Assembly: GCF_019075875.1 (NCBI RefSeq)
Contig: NZ_JAHOOZ010000001.1
Coordinates: 496,001 to 560,000, forward strand
From: Novosphingobium sp. G106
Lineage (GTDB): Bacteria; Pseudomonadota; Alphaproteobacteria; Sphingomonadales; Sphingomonadaceae
Direction: 5' to 3'
DNA length: 64,000 bases
Shown: piece after piece, positions 42,828 to 51,062 of the stretch
Position numbering within the stretch: position 1 is the stretch's first letter
Layout: every line of letters starts with the position of its first letter
The notes under the pieces: model-generated
The model's input: only the letters and a program-made list of their open reading frames with translations
The model's database searches: none
What the model was told of the DNA's origin: nothing
Translations under genes and position numbers: made by a program

Positions 42828-44141
42828 TCAGCCGATCGGGTCGAACTTCAGGTGCAGGCTCCTGAGCGCGCGCAGGATGTAGGTCGGTTCGTAATGGAAA
42901 TGCCGGTCGCCCTCGGGACCGTGGAAGGCTTCGTCGAGCCGGATATTGCCCATCCGCGCGAGCAGCCGCTCGATGCTCACCGCCACTTCCTTGCGCGCCA
43001 GCGGTGCCCCGATGCAGGTATGCGCGCCGCGGCCGAAGGCGAGGTGCTCCTTGATCTTCGGCCGGTTCATGTCGAAGTGGTGCGGGTTTTCGAAGCGCTT
43101 GCCGTCGCGGTTGGCGGCCATGTGCGAGAGCAGGATCGTCGTCCCGGCCTTGATCTCGACCCCGCCAACCGTCGTCGTCTTGACGCAGAGCCGGCCACCG
43201 CTTTTCACCGAGCCTTCGAAGCGCAGCAGTTCCTCCAGGAACGCCGGGATACGCTTCGGATCGGCGCGCAGCTCTTCCTGGATGTCGGGCCGTTCAGCGA
43301 GGATGCGGAAGCCGTTCGACAGCAGCCGGTTGGTCGTGTCCTGGCCTGCGCCGAACAGGAAGGCGCCGAGCGCGGTCACGTCGATCAGCGAGGGCGTCGA
43401 TCCGTCGGGGAACTTGGCCAGCGCCAGCTCGGTCAGGATCTCACCACTGTCGTCGCTGCCCAGCAGCTTGCGCAGCTCGCGGACCACCGGCTTGTTGAGC
43501 AGGCGGCGCTTGGTCATGTAGCCGAAGATGTGCTTGCCGATTTTGGCGAAGCCGCTGTTGGCCATGTCGACCTCGCCGCCCACTTCGGCGGGAATCGCGT
43601 CCTTCAGATAGTCGCGGAACAGCAGCCGGTCCTTGGCCGGCACGCCGAGCAGGTCGGCGATCACCAGCGTTGCGTAGGGCCCGCCGTACTGGGCAACGAG
43701 ATCGACCTTACCGTCGTTCGCGAATTCGGCGATCATGCCGTCCGCCGTTCCGCGCAGCGTGGGTTCGAGTGCTTTCAGCCGGCTCGGCGTGAACAGCATC
43801 GCCAGGATCGAGCGCAGGTCCATGTGGCGCTTGCCGTCCTCGGTCACGACCTGGTCCGAATAGGCGATCTTGCCGCGCGCGGCGCGGACCTGTTCGGTGA
43901 TGTCGTCGCCCTTGGGCTCGAACGGCAGGTCGGGAATCGGGCCGTTGACCGCGTTGACGCTGGAGAAGTGCTCGGCATCGAGCATGACCTGGATGGTCTC
44001 TTCGTAGCCGGTCACGGCCATGACGTTGCGGTGGGGCAGCTTGGTCACCGGGTTCTGCGCGCGCAGGAAGTCGAAATAGGAATGCGGATCCTCGACCAGC
44101 GAGGTGTCGGTGTAGAAATCGACGTCGGCGTAGTCGCGCAT
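42828..44141 (-). CDS. cytochrome P450
   Basis: This is a 437-residue soluble bacterial P450. The heme-ligand loop is FGRGAHTCIGAPLAR, with C376; the I-helix reads LFGAGQDTTNRL with the oxygen-activation Thr; and the K-helix ExxR is EELLR. The protein begins YADVDFYTDTSLVEDPHSYFDFL. It should hydroxylate a hydrophobic substrate using ferredoxin electrons. It is divergent from a methyltransferase gene, with a short inverted repeat in the gap. Confidence 0.93.
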   Translation of the reverse strand: MRDYADVDFYTDTSLVEDPHSYFDFLRAQNPVTKLPHRNVMAVTGYEETIQVMLDAEHFSSVNAVNGPIPDLPFEPKGDDITEQVRAARGKIAYSDQVVTEDGKRHMDLRSILAMLFTPSRLKALEPTLRGTADGMIAEFANDGKVDLVAQYGGPYATLVIADLLGVPAKDRLLFRDYLKDAIPAEVGGEVDMANSGFAKIGKHIFGYMTKRRLLNKPVVRELRKLLGSDDSGEILTELALAKFPDGSTPSLIDVTALGAFLFGAGQDTTNRLLSNGFRILAERPDIQEELRADPKRIPAFLEELLRFEGSVKSGGRLCVKTTTVGGVEIKAGTTILLSHMAANRDGKRFENPHHFDMNRPKIKEHLAFGRGAHTCIGAPLARKEVAVSIERLLARMGNIRLDEAFHGPEGDRHFHYEPTYILRALRSLHLKFDPIG

Positions 44142-44218
44142 GGTGCCTCCCCTGGCCGGATCGCTTGTCCGGCGGCGTGGGTGGATGTCTGCGGCAAAAC
44201 TGAGACAGAGTCAAATTT

Positions 44219-44239
44219 TATGATACGGTATGGATCATA
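44219..44239. promoter_or_regulatory. inverted repeat between P450 and methyltransferase genes
   Basis: TATGAT (44219-44224) and ATCATA (44234-44239) form 6-bp arms around a 9-base centre in an A/T-rich patch of the divergent promoter. It could be an operator controlling both genes; no regulator is encoded beside it. Confidence 0.35.
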
Positions 44240-44293
44240 GTGTCCGCAGCAAACTCTGGGGCGCCAGAGCTGCGCCGTGCTATAGGCAGTGCC

Positions 44294-45004
44294 ATGGCCG
44301 ACCTCTCGATCCGCTCGCGGCATGAAGAGCAGATGGACGCACCGGACCTCGATCCGGCGGTCTACGAGCGCGTGCTGCACGACCTGGCGCGGGTCAACCG
44401 TTGGACTTTTACCGCATGGCCATCGCTGGCATTTCTCGGCCGAGCCGTCGGTGATGCGAAGCGCTTCCGCTTGATCGACGTCGGTTTCGGCGATGGCGAC
44501 GTGCTGCGCGCCATCGCCCGTTGGGCGCGCAAGCGCGGGATCGCGGCCGATCTCGTCGGAGTTGATCTCAACGAGAAGAGCATCAAGGCCGCGCGCGACG
44601 CGACGCCCGCCGATCTCGCCATCGACTACCGCGCCGGCGACTACCTCGACCAGGCGGGGCCGTTCGATTTCATCATTTCGAGCCAGGTCACGCACCACAT
44701 GACCGATGCGCAGCTCCTGACCTTCATCCGCCACATGGAAGCCGAGTCGCGGATGGGCTGGCTGATCTGCGACCTCCACCGCCACGGCTTTGCCCATTGG
44801 GGCTTCCCGCTGCTCGCGCGCCTGCTCGGCGTTCACCGGATCGTCCGCGAGGATGGGCAACTCTCGATCCGACGCTCGTTCCGGGCGGACGACTGGCGCG
44901 CGATCCTGAGCGAGGCGGGTGTTCCGCTCGATCAGGTCCAGATAGTGCGCCGCTTTGCCTTCCGCCTCTGCGTCGAGCGCGTTAGAAGCGCGCCAAAGCC
45001 GTAA
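44294..45004 (+). CDS. class I SAM-dependent methyltransferase
   Basis: This 236-residue protein has the SAM-binding motif FRLIDVGFGDGDVLRAIARWA (a GxGxG variant), a following acidic VGVDLNEKS and the FIISSQVTHHM segment. The C-terminal part is RSFRADDWRAILSEAG. AGGCAG precedes ATG 44294; an in-frame GTG at 44240 would extend it by 18 residues. Acceptor unknown. It is divergent from the P450 and may act in the same pathway; the glyoxalase-type gene follows 15 bases later. Confidence 0.85.
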   Translation: MADLSIRSRHEEQMDAPDLDPAVYERVLHDLARVNRWTFTAWPSLAFLGRAVGDAKRFRLIDVGFGDGDVLRAIARWARKRGIAADLVGVDLNEKSIKAARDATPADLAIDYRAGDYLDQAGPFDFIISSQVTHHMTDAQLLTFIRHMEAESRMGWLICDLHRHGFAHWGFPLLARLLGVHRIVREDGQLSIRRSFRADDWRAILSEAGVPLDQVQIVRRFAFRLCVERVRSAPKP

Positions 45005-45019
45005 ATCCGAGGGACTGCC

Positions 45020-45442
45020 GTGACCAAGTATCTCCACACCATGATCCGCGTGAACGATCCCGCGACGACGATCGCCTTCTTCAACCTGATCGGGATCGAG
45101 GAAGTGCGCCGCTTCGACAACGAGAAGGGGCGCTTCACTCTGATCTTCCTCGCCGCGCCGGGGCAGGAGGGCGTCGCCGAGGTCGAGCTGACGCACAACT
45201 GGGGTCACGAGGAATTCCGCGGTGGCCGCAATTTCGGCCATCTCGCCTATGGCGTTGAGAACATCTACGAGATCTGCCAGCGGCTGGCCGATGCCGGCGT
45301 CACGATCAACCGCCCGCCGCGTGACGGCCACATGGCCTTCATCCGCACACCCGACGGTATCTCGGTCGAACTGCTGCAGCAGGGCGGGAGCCTGCCCGTG
45401 CAGGAACCCTGGGCGAGCATGGCCAATATCGGCGAGTGGTGA
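45020..45442 (+). CDS. gloA: glyoxalase I-type (VOC family) metalloenzyme
   Basis: This is a 140-residue vicinal-oxygen-chelate protein. The four metal ligands sit at H6 (YLHTMIRV), E56 (VAEVELTHN), H74 (NFGHLAYGV) and E117 (GISVELLQ). The first three spacings match those of E. coli glyoxalase I, which converts the methylglyoxal-glutathione adduct to lactoylglutathione. GTG start preceded by GAGGGA. Another VOC activity cannot be excluded, but ligand and loop order favour GloA. It converges on nhaA. Confidence 0.82.
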   Translation: MTKYLHTMIRVNDPATTIAFFNLIGIEEVRRFDNEKGRFTLIFLAAPGQEGVAEVELTHNWGHEEFRGGRNFGHLAYGVENIYEICQRLADAGVTINRPPRDGHMAFIRTPDGISVELLQQGGSLPVQEPWASMANIGEW

Positions 45443-45445
45443 CGG

Positions 45446-46660
45446 CTAGCGCGCGCGCGGTGCCCACCTGAGCACCGCGAAGCCGAGCAGCGCCGAGGCC
45501 AACGAGCCCGCGAGGACGCCGAGCTTCGCTTCCTCGACCAGTAACGGATGCGCGGGGAAGGCCAGCGCGCCGATGAACAGGCTCATCGTGAAGCCGATGC
45601 CGCAGAGCAGCGCCAGCCCCCAGAGCTGGAGCCGGCTCGCGCCCTCGGGCAAGCGGGCGAAGCCGGTGCGTTCGGCCAGCAGGATCGCACCGAAGATGCC
45701 CGCCTGCTTGCCGACGAACAGGCCGGCAGCGATGGCCAATGGTAGCGGCGCCAGCAGGCCTGCAAAGCCTAGTCCGCCGAGGCTGACTCCGGCATTGGCG
45801 AAGCCGAACAGCGGCACGATCAGATAGGCGTTCCATGGCACCAGCGCGTGTTCCATGCGCAGCAGCAGGCTGTCGCCGGAATCGTGGGTCTTGAGCGGAA
45901 TGGCGAAGGCCGCGAGCACGCCGGCGACGGTCGCGTGGACGCCCGAATGCAGCATGCAGTACCACATCGCCATGGCCAGCAGCAGATAGGGCAGCGGCCG
46001 CGTGGTCTTGAGCTGCCCGAGCGCTACCAGACCGGCCAGGAAAGCCGCGCTAGCGACCAACCAGCCGAGTGCGATCTGGGCGGTATAGAAGACCGCGATG
46101 ATCGCGACCGCGCCGAGATCGTCGACGATCGCCACGGTCAGCAGGAACAGCCGCAGCGATGGCGGTACGCGGTTGCCGAGTAGCGCCAGCACGCCCACGG
46201 CGAAGGCGATGTCGGTCGCAGCGGGGATCGCCCAGCCGCGCTGCAGGTCGGGCGCATTGCCGGCGACGGCGAGGAAGACCAGCGCAGGCACGGCCATGCC
46301 CGCGGCCGCGGCGAGCACGGGCAGGCGCCGCCGCGCAGGGCTCGACAGCTCGCCGCCCAGCAACTCGCGCTTGATCTCGAGCCCGACGGTGAAGAAGAAC
46401 ACCGCCATCAGGCCGTCGTTGATCCAGTGGTGCAGGGTCGAGAGCTTCGGGATCGGGCTACCCGTCAGCGGATCGTGAAACAGGGCATGATAGGCATGGG
46501 CGAGCGGCGAATTCGCTGCGAGCACGGCCGTCAGGGCAACCAGGATCAGGATAACCCCCGCCGCGGCATCGCCGCCGAGCGCCCGCGCCATCGCGCTGGC
46601 GAGCCGATTGGCGAGGTGACGGCGTCGCTGTTGCATCGGTTCACTTATGGTCACTTGCAT
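45446..46660 (-). CDS. nhaA: Na+/H+ antiporter NhaA
   Basis: NhaA exchanges protons for Na+ at the inner membrane. The 404-residue protein has about 12 helices and the conserved transport aspartates in VAIVDDLGAV and ATDIAFAVGVLALLG, plus FFFTVGLEIKREL. The start could be ATG 46660 or 46636 (MQQRRRHLANRL); ribosome sites are weak for both. It is divergent from the NfrB-like gene, with a gap of about 74 bases. Confidence 0.93.
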   Translation of the reverse strand: MQVTISEPMQQRRRHLANRLASAMARALGGDAAAGVILILVALTAVLAANSPLAHAYHALFHDPLTGSPIPKLSTLHHWINDGLMAVFFFTVGLEIKRELLGGELSSPARRRLPVLAAAAGMAVPALVFLAVAGNAPDLQRGWAIPAATDIAFAVGVLALLGNRVPPSLRLFLLTVAIVDDLGAVAIIAVFYTAQIALGWLVASAAFLAGLVALGQLKTTRPLPYLLLAMAMWYCMLHSGVHATVAGVLAAFAIPLKTHDSGDSLLLRMEHALVPWNAYLIVPLFGFANAGVSLGGLGFAGLLAPLPLAIAAGLFVGKQAGIFGAILLAERTGFARLPEGASRLQLWGLALLCGIGFTMSLFIGALAFPAHPLLVEEAKLGVLAGSLASALLGFAVLRWAPRAR

Positions 46661-46734
46661 GATCGTTGCAAGCGGATCGCAATGACCTTAGGTTGTTCAT
46701 CCAAGAGACAGAATCCTCAGGAGGATTTCGGCGC

Positions 46735-48156
46735 GTGGGTGCAGGGGGCATCACCATACTGCCGCAGCTCCTCGATTGGCTGACGCTGGTCGAGCACGAG
46801 CTGCTGCTGTTTGCCGCCTTCTGGTTCCTGGTCAGTGCGGTCGACGAGTTCGCGGTCGATTGCATCTGGATCTGGCTGTGGTTCCATCGCCGCAGGGGCG
46901 ATCAGTGCTTGCCCAAAGGGATCGAGAACAGGCCGCTGCTCGGCCGCGCCGCGGTCCTCGTGCCGACCTGGCATGAGGACCAGGTCATTGCCGATACGAT
47001 CGTGCACACCCTGCAGGTCTGGCCGCAGCAGGACCTGACCCTCTATGTCGGCTGCTACTGCAACGATCCGATGACGGTCGCAGCGGCCATCGCGGGCGCG
47101 GGCGACGATCCGCGCGTCCGGCTGGTGATCAACGACCGCGCCGGGCCGACGACCAAGGCCGATTGCCTCAATCGGCTCTATGCCGCGCTCAGCGAGGACG
47201 AGGTGCGCAGCGGCGCGCCGTTCTCGAGCGTGATCCTCCACGATGCCGAGGATATGGTTCATCCCGCGGCATTGACCGTGATGGATCGCGCGCTCGCCCG
47301 GATCGATTTCATCCAGTTGCCCGTGCGCCCCGAGCCGCAGCCCGCGTCTCCCTGGATTGCGGGCCATTACACCGACGAGTTCACGGAGGCCCATACCAAG
47401 GCCATGGTCGTCCGCGATGCGTTAGGGACGGGGATCCCGGCAGCCGGCGTGGGCTGCGGCTTTGCGCGTCAGACCCTGGCCAGGCTCGCCGCACTGCGGA
47501 CCGAGCAGGGCAGCAGCGGGCCGTTTGCGGCTGATTGCCTGACCGAAGACTACGAGCTTGGCATGCTGATTTACCGCAGCGGTGGCACCAGCCACTTCCT
47601 GCGCTTGCGTGACAGCAACGGCGATCTCGTTGCGACGCGATCCTATTTTCCCAGCGAGCTGGAATTCGCCGTACGCCAGAAGGCGCGTTGGATGCACGGC
47701 ATCGCCTTGCAGGGCTGGGACCGTCTGGGCTGGTCGCGCAAGCCGCTCGACATGTGGATGACGCTGCGCGACCGCCATGGCCCGATGACCGCCGCGGTGT
47801 TGGGCACGGCCTACCTGCTGATCGTGATCGAACTGATCCTCGGGATCGCGAGCCTGACGGGTTGGCAGACAACGAAGCCGCTCTCGCCGATGCTAAGCCT
47901 GCTTTTGTCCTTGAGCTTCGCCGCCTTCGCCTGGCGTTCGACCCTGCGCTTCTGTTTCACCGCGCGCGAATATGGCCTGGCCGAAGGCCTGCGCGCAGTG
48001 CTGCGTATTCCGGTGGCCAATGTCGTTGCCATTCTCGCCGGGCAGCGAGCGCTGTTTGCCTATGTCCGCACGCTGCGCGGCGAACTGGTGAGATGGGACA
48101 AGACCGCCCATAGCGCGCATCCGGCGACTGCCTCCGCAAGGCTGGACCCGGCATGA
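46735..48156 (+). CDS. NfrB-like membrane glycosyltransferase
   Basis: This is a 473-residue GT2-type glycosyltransferase. An N-terminal membrane helix (about 18-40) is followed by the catalytic domain with LVPTWHEDQV, acidic ILHDAEDMVHP and DCLTEDYELG, and a QKARWMHGIALQGWD motif. Two or three C-terminal helices (about 363-450) complete it. It resembles the N-terminal part of E. coli NfrB (phage N4 adsorption/polysaccharide export), which is longer and has a c-di-GMP-binding tail not seen here. I start at GTG 46735 because AGGAGG lies ten bases upstream. It overlaps the next frame by four bases. Confidence 0.82.
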   Translation: MGAGGITILPQLLDWLTLVEHELLLFAAFWFLVSAVDEFAVDCIWIWLWFHRRRGDQCLPKGIENRPLLGRAAVLVPTWHEDQVIADTIVHTLQVWPQQDLTLYVGCYCNDPMTVAAAIAGAGDDPRVRLVINDRAGPTTKADCLNRLYAALSEDEVRSGAPFSSVILHDAEDMVHPAALTVMDRALARIDFIQLPVRPEPQPASPWIAGHYTDEFTEAHTKAMVVRDALGTGIPAAGVGCGFARQTLARLAALRTEQGSSGPFAADCLTEDYELGMLIYRSGGTSHFLRLRDSNGDLVATRSYFPSELEFAVRQKARWMHGIALQGWDRLGWSRKPLDMWMTLRDRHGPMTAAVLGTAYLLIVIELILGIASLTGWQTTKPLSPMLSLLLSLSFAAFAWRSTLRFCFTAREYGLAEGLRAVLRIPVANVVAILAGQRALFAYVRTLRGELVRWDKTAHSAHPATASARLDPA

Positions 48157-49269
48157 CTCCTGCCGCCTCCTATCGCGGGCAGCCGCTGGTCGTGCTGGGC
48201 CTGCTCATCGGCGGCTGGGTGGCCGGGCGCATGATCGTGCTCGAGGCCGAGGACGGCGCCTCCGTACCTGCTAAGCCCGTCGCTTCGGTCAGGGTGCACA
48301 AGGAGCGCGTGCCGTCGCCGCAATTCGCCGTGCCGGTACGGCCCTCGCTGCGGTCCGAAACCGTCGTTCCCTATGCCGCGCCGGCTGCGCTTATGCCGCT
48401 GCCGCCCGCGATGCGGGTATCGCCGATGCCGCGGGAACCGATAGCTCCGCCGCCGCCGCCCGAACCCGTTTCCGTGCAGGTCTCGGCTGGCCACCAGTTG
48501 TTGTGGATGGCGGCGCTTTCGCGCGTGCCACTGCCACCCGGCTTCCCCCGCCCAGTCCGCGGTTCCGTCGTCGATCGGTGGTGGCCCTTCGGCACGGGCA
48601 TCGGATCGCCAATCGCGCTGGTCGGCCGATGGCTGGCTGCTGCTGCGCGACGGCGGGAGCGTTCCGCCGGCGGGTGGGGTGGCGCCCGCGACCTATGGTG
48701 CGAGCCAGCTCGGCGCTGTCGTCCGCTATCGTCTGGCGCCCCAGAGCCCGCATCGGCCCGCGCTCTACCTGCGGGGAAGCGCGGCGCTTAACGGCTCGCG
48801 CGAGCGTGAGGGCGCGCTCGGTTTGTCGGTCCGGCCGATCGCCGGGCTGCCGGTGGTCGTGGCCGCCGAGGCAAGGCTCAACGATCAGCCGACCGGCAGG
48901 CACGTGCGGCCGGCCGCCTTCGCCTATACCGAGCTTCCGCCGGTGGGCCTGCCGCTCGGCACCCGCGCCGAATTCTACGGCCAGGCCGGCTACGTTGGCG
49001 GCGACTTCGCCACAGCCTTCGCCGATGGCCAGGTGCGGGTCGATCGACGCGTCGTCCGGGTCGGGCGCGGCGAATTCCGCGCGGGTGGCGGCGCCTGGGG
49101 CGGGGCACAGAAGGGCGCCTCCCGGCTCGACGTCGGCCCGTCCGCCATGCTGGGCATGCCGCTGGGCGGCAGTGCCGGCCTGCGCGTAGCCGCCGACTGG
49201 CGTTTCCGCATCACCGGCAATGCCGCGCCGACCTCCGGACCAGCGCTGACGCTGTCCGCAGGTTTCTGA
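48153..49269 (+). pseudogene. frameshifted outer-membrane partner of the NfrB-like protein
   Basis: The ATG at 48153 overlaps the NfrB stop and opens a frame with a hydrophobic N-terminus and a Pro-rich linker (PPPPPEPV). Near 48520-48600, coding sense moves by +1 into another frame that continues RWSADGWLLLRDGG, QLGAVVRYRLAP, ALYLRGSAALNG and ends GPALTLSAGF, a phenylalanine-terminated beta-barrel-like tail resembling an NfrA C-terminal domain. A C5 run at 48545-48549 is the likeliest spot for the extra base. It is either a real inactivating mutation or a sequencing error; intact length would be about 370 residues. Confidence 0.7.
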
Positions 49270-49319
49270 GGTTTCGCCTTCCAACCGTCACTAGGGTGGG
49301 TTAGCAAAATCGTCCAAAG

Positions 49320-50234
49320 ATGGACGTCTATCTCCCAATCGCCAACCTTTCGGTCAACGGCCTGATCATCGTCGGCTTGGGCGTGCTGACGGGCGTCCTG
49401 TCGGGCCTGTTCGGCGTCGGCGGCGGCTTCCTCACCACGCCGCTGCTGATCTTCTACGGCGTCCCGCCGACCGTCGCGGCGGCCTCGGCGGCGAGCCAGG
49501 TGACCGGCGCGAGCGTCTCGGGTGTTTTCGCTCATTCCAAGCGCGGCGGCGTCGATACGCTGATGGGTGCGGTACTGGTCGTCGGCGGCGTCATGGGCAC
49601 GGGCATCGGCGCTTTGCTGTTCAACGTGCTGCAGCGGCTCGGTCAGATCGATACGGTAATCAACATCCTCTACGTTGCGCTGCTCGGCTCGATCGGCCTG
49701 CTGATGGCACGCGAATCCATCCAGTCGATCCGGGCGACGCGCAGCGGCGTGGCCATCCCCGCCAGGAAGCGGCGGCACCATCCGCTCGTCGCCAACCTGC
49801 CGCTGCGCTGGCGGTTCTACAAATCGGGCCTCTACATCTCGCCGCTCGCGCCGCTGCTGCTCGGCATGGTGACGGGTATCCTCACGATGCTGATGGGCAT
49901 CGGCGGCGGCTTCGTGCTGGTTCCGGCGATGCTCTACATCCTCGGCATGAGTGCCAGCGTGGTCGTCGGCACCTCGCTGTTCCAGATCCTGTTCGTCACC
50001 ATGGCGACGACGATGATGCATGCGCTGACTACCAAGGCTGTCGACATCGTCCTGGCGGCGTTGCTGCTTCTCGGATCGGTGACGGGCGCGCAGCTCGGCG
50101 CGCAGTTCGCGCAGAAGGCTAGCCCGGTTTACCTGCGATTGGTTCTGGCGGCGATCGTGCTGATGGTCGCGTTCCGTCTCCTGCTCGGGCTGACCTACCG
50201 GCCGGACGAGATCTATACGCTGGCTCCCCTATGA
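49320..50234 (+). CDS. TauE/SafE (TSUP) family permease
   Basis: This is a 304-residue membrane protein of about eight helices. The two inverted repeats show GVLSGLFGVGGGFLTTPLLIFYGVPP and MGIGGGFVLVPAMLYILGMS, the TSUP family mark. Members export sulphite, sulphoacetate or other small anions. It overlaps by four bases with the TIGR02186-type gene, a known pairing in alphaproteobacteria. Substrate unknown. Confidence 0.92.
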   Translation: MDVYLPIANLSVNGLIIVGLGVLTGVLSGLFGVGGGFLTTPLLIFYGVPPTVAAASAASQVTGASVSGVFAHSKRGGVDTLMGAVLVVGGVMGTGIGALLFNVLQRLGQIDTVINILYVALLGSIGLLMARESIQSIRATRSGVAIPARKRRHHPLVANLPLRWRFYKSGLYISPLAPLLLGMVTGILTMLMGIGGGFVLVPAMLYILGMSASVVVGTSLFQILFVTMATTMMHALTTKAVDIVLAALLLLGSVTGAQLGAQFAQKASPVYLRLVLAAIVLMVAFRLLLGLTYRPDEIYTLAPL

Positions 50235-50983
50235 GATTCCTGGTCGCCTTGCTGGCGCTAGTCCTGCTTACCGGCGCGCGCGACCCGATCCTGGTGCCCG
50301 AAATCTCGCAGCACGAAGTCGAGGTACGCCAGGGCTTCACCGGCACCGAGTTGCTGCTGTTCGGCGCGATCCTCAATCCCGAAGGCACGCGCGCCGGCGG
50401 GGACTACGACATCGCCGTCGTGCTCAAGGGGCCGACCGAGTCCGTCCTGGTTCGTGAGAAGCGCAAGTTCGCAGGGCTCTGGATCAACGCCGACAGCACC
50501 GGCTTCCGGTCGGCACCGCTGTTCTACGCAGTCGCCTCGTCGCGCCCGATCGACCAGATCGTCGATGAGAAGACCGCGGCGATCTACGAGCTCGGGCTGC
50601 CCTCGCTGCAGCTCTCGCCGATCGGGGAGATCGATTCCAAGGAACAGGCGCGCTTCGCTTCCGGCCTCGTCGATCTCAATCGCCGCGGCCAGCTCTACCA
50701 GGAGCAGGACAAGGGCGTGAAGCTGTCCGAGCAGGTGCTCTACCAGGCGCGCATCAAACTGCCGTCGAGCGTCCCCACGGGGATGTACACGGCCGAGACT
50801 TTTGCCATCCAGAAGGGTCGCGTCGTCACATCGGCGATCAGCCGGGTCGAGGTGCGGAAGATCGGCATGGAAGGTGCGATCGTGCGCTTCGCCGACCAGC
50901 AGAGCTTCTGGTACGGCTTGCTCGCGGTGAGCGTGTCGATCCTCATGGGCTGGATCGCCGGGCGGCTTTTCGCGCTGGTCTAA
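50231..50983 (+). CDS. TIGR02186 family membrane-anchored protein
   Basis: This is a 250-residue protein with an N-terminal signal/anchor (MRFLVALLALVLLTGA), a periplasmic beta-rich region (VEVRQGFTGTELLLFGAI, DIAVVLKGPTESVLVREKRK, GLWINADS) and a C-terminal membrane helix (about 226-248). It matches the TIGR02186 pattern as I know it. It follows a TauE/SafE permease with a four-base overlap, so it is probably an accessory subunit of that exporter; the mechanism is unproven. Confidence 0.85.
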   Translation: MRFLVALLALVLLTGARDPILVPEISQHEVEVRQGFTGTELLLFGAILNPEGTRAGGDYDIAVVLKGPTESVLVREKRKFAGLWINADSTGFRSAPLFYAVASSRPIDQIVDEKTAAIYELGLPSLQLSPIGEIDSKEQARFASGLVDLNRRGQLYQEQDKGVKLSEQVLYQARIKLPSSVPTGMYTAETFAIQKGRVVTSAISRVEVRKIGMEGAIVRFADQQSFWYGLLAVSVSILMGWIAGRLFALV

Positions 50984-51062
50984 GGGCCGACCAGGGGCTC
51001 CATTTAGGCGGATGTTAACGCCTCGGGCCTAGTTTCGGCGGGTGGATCGGGGAGCCCGCTGA

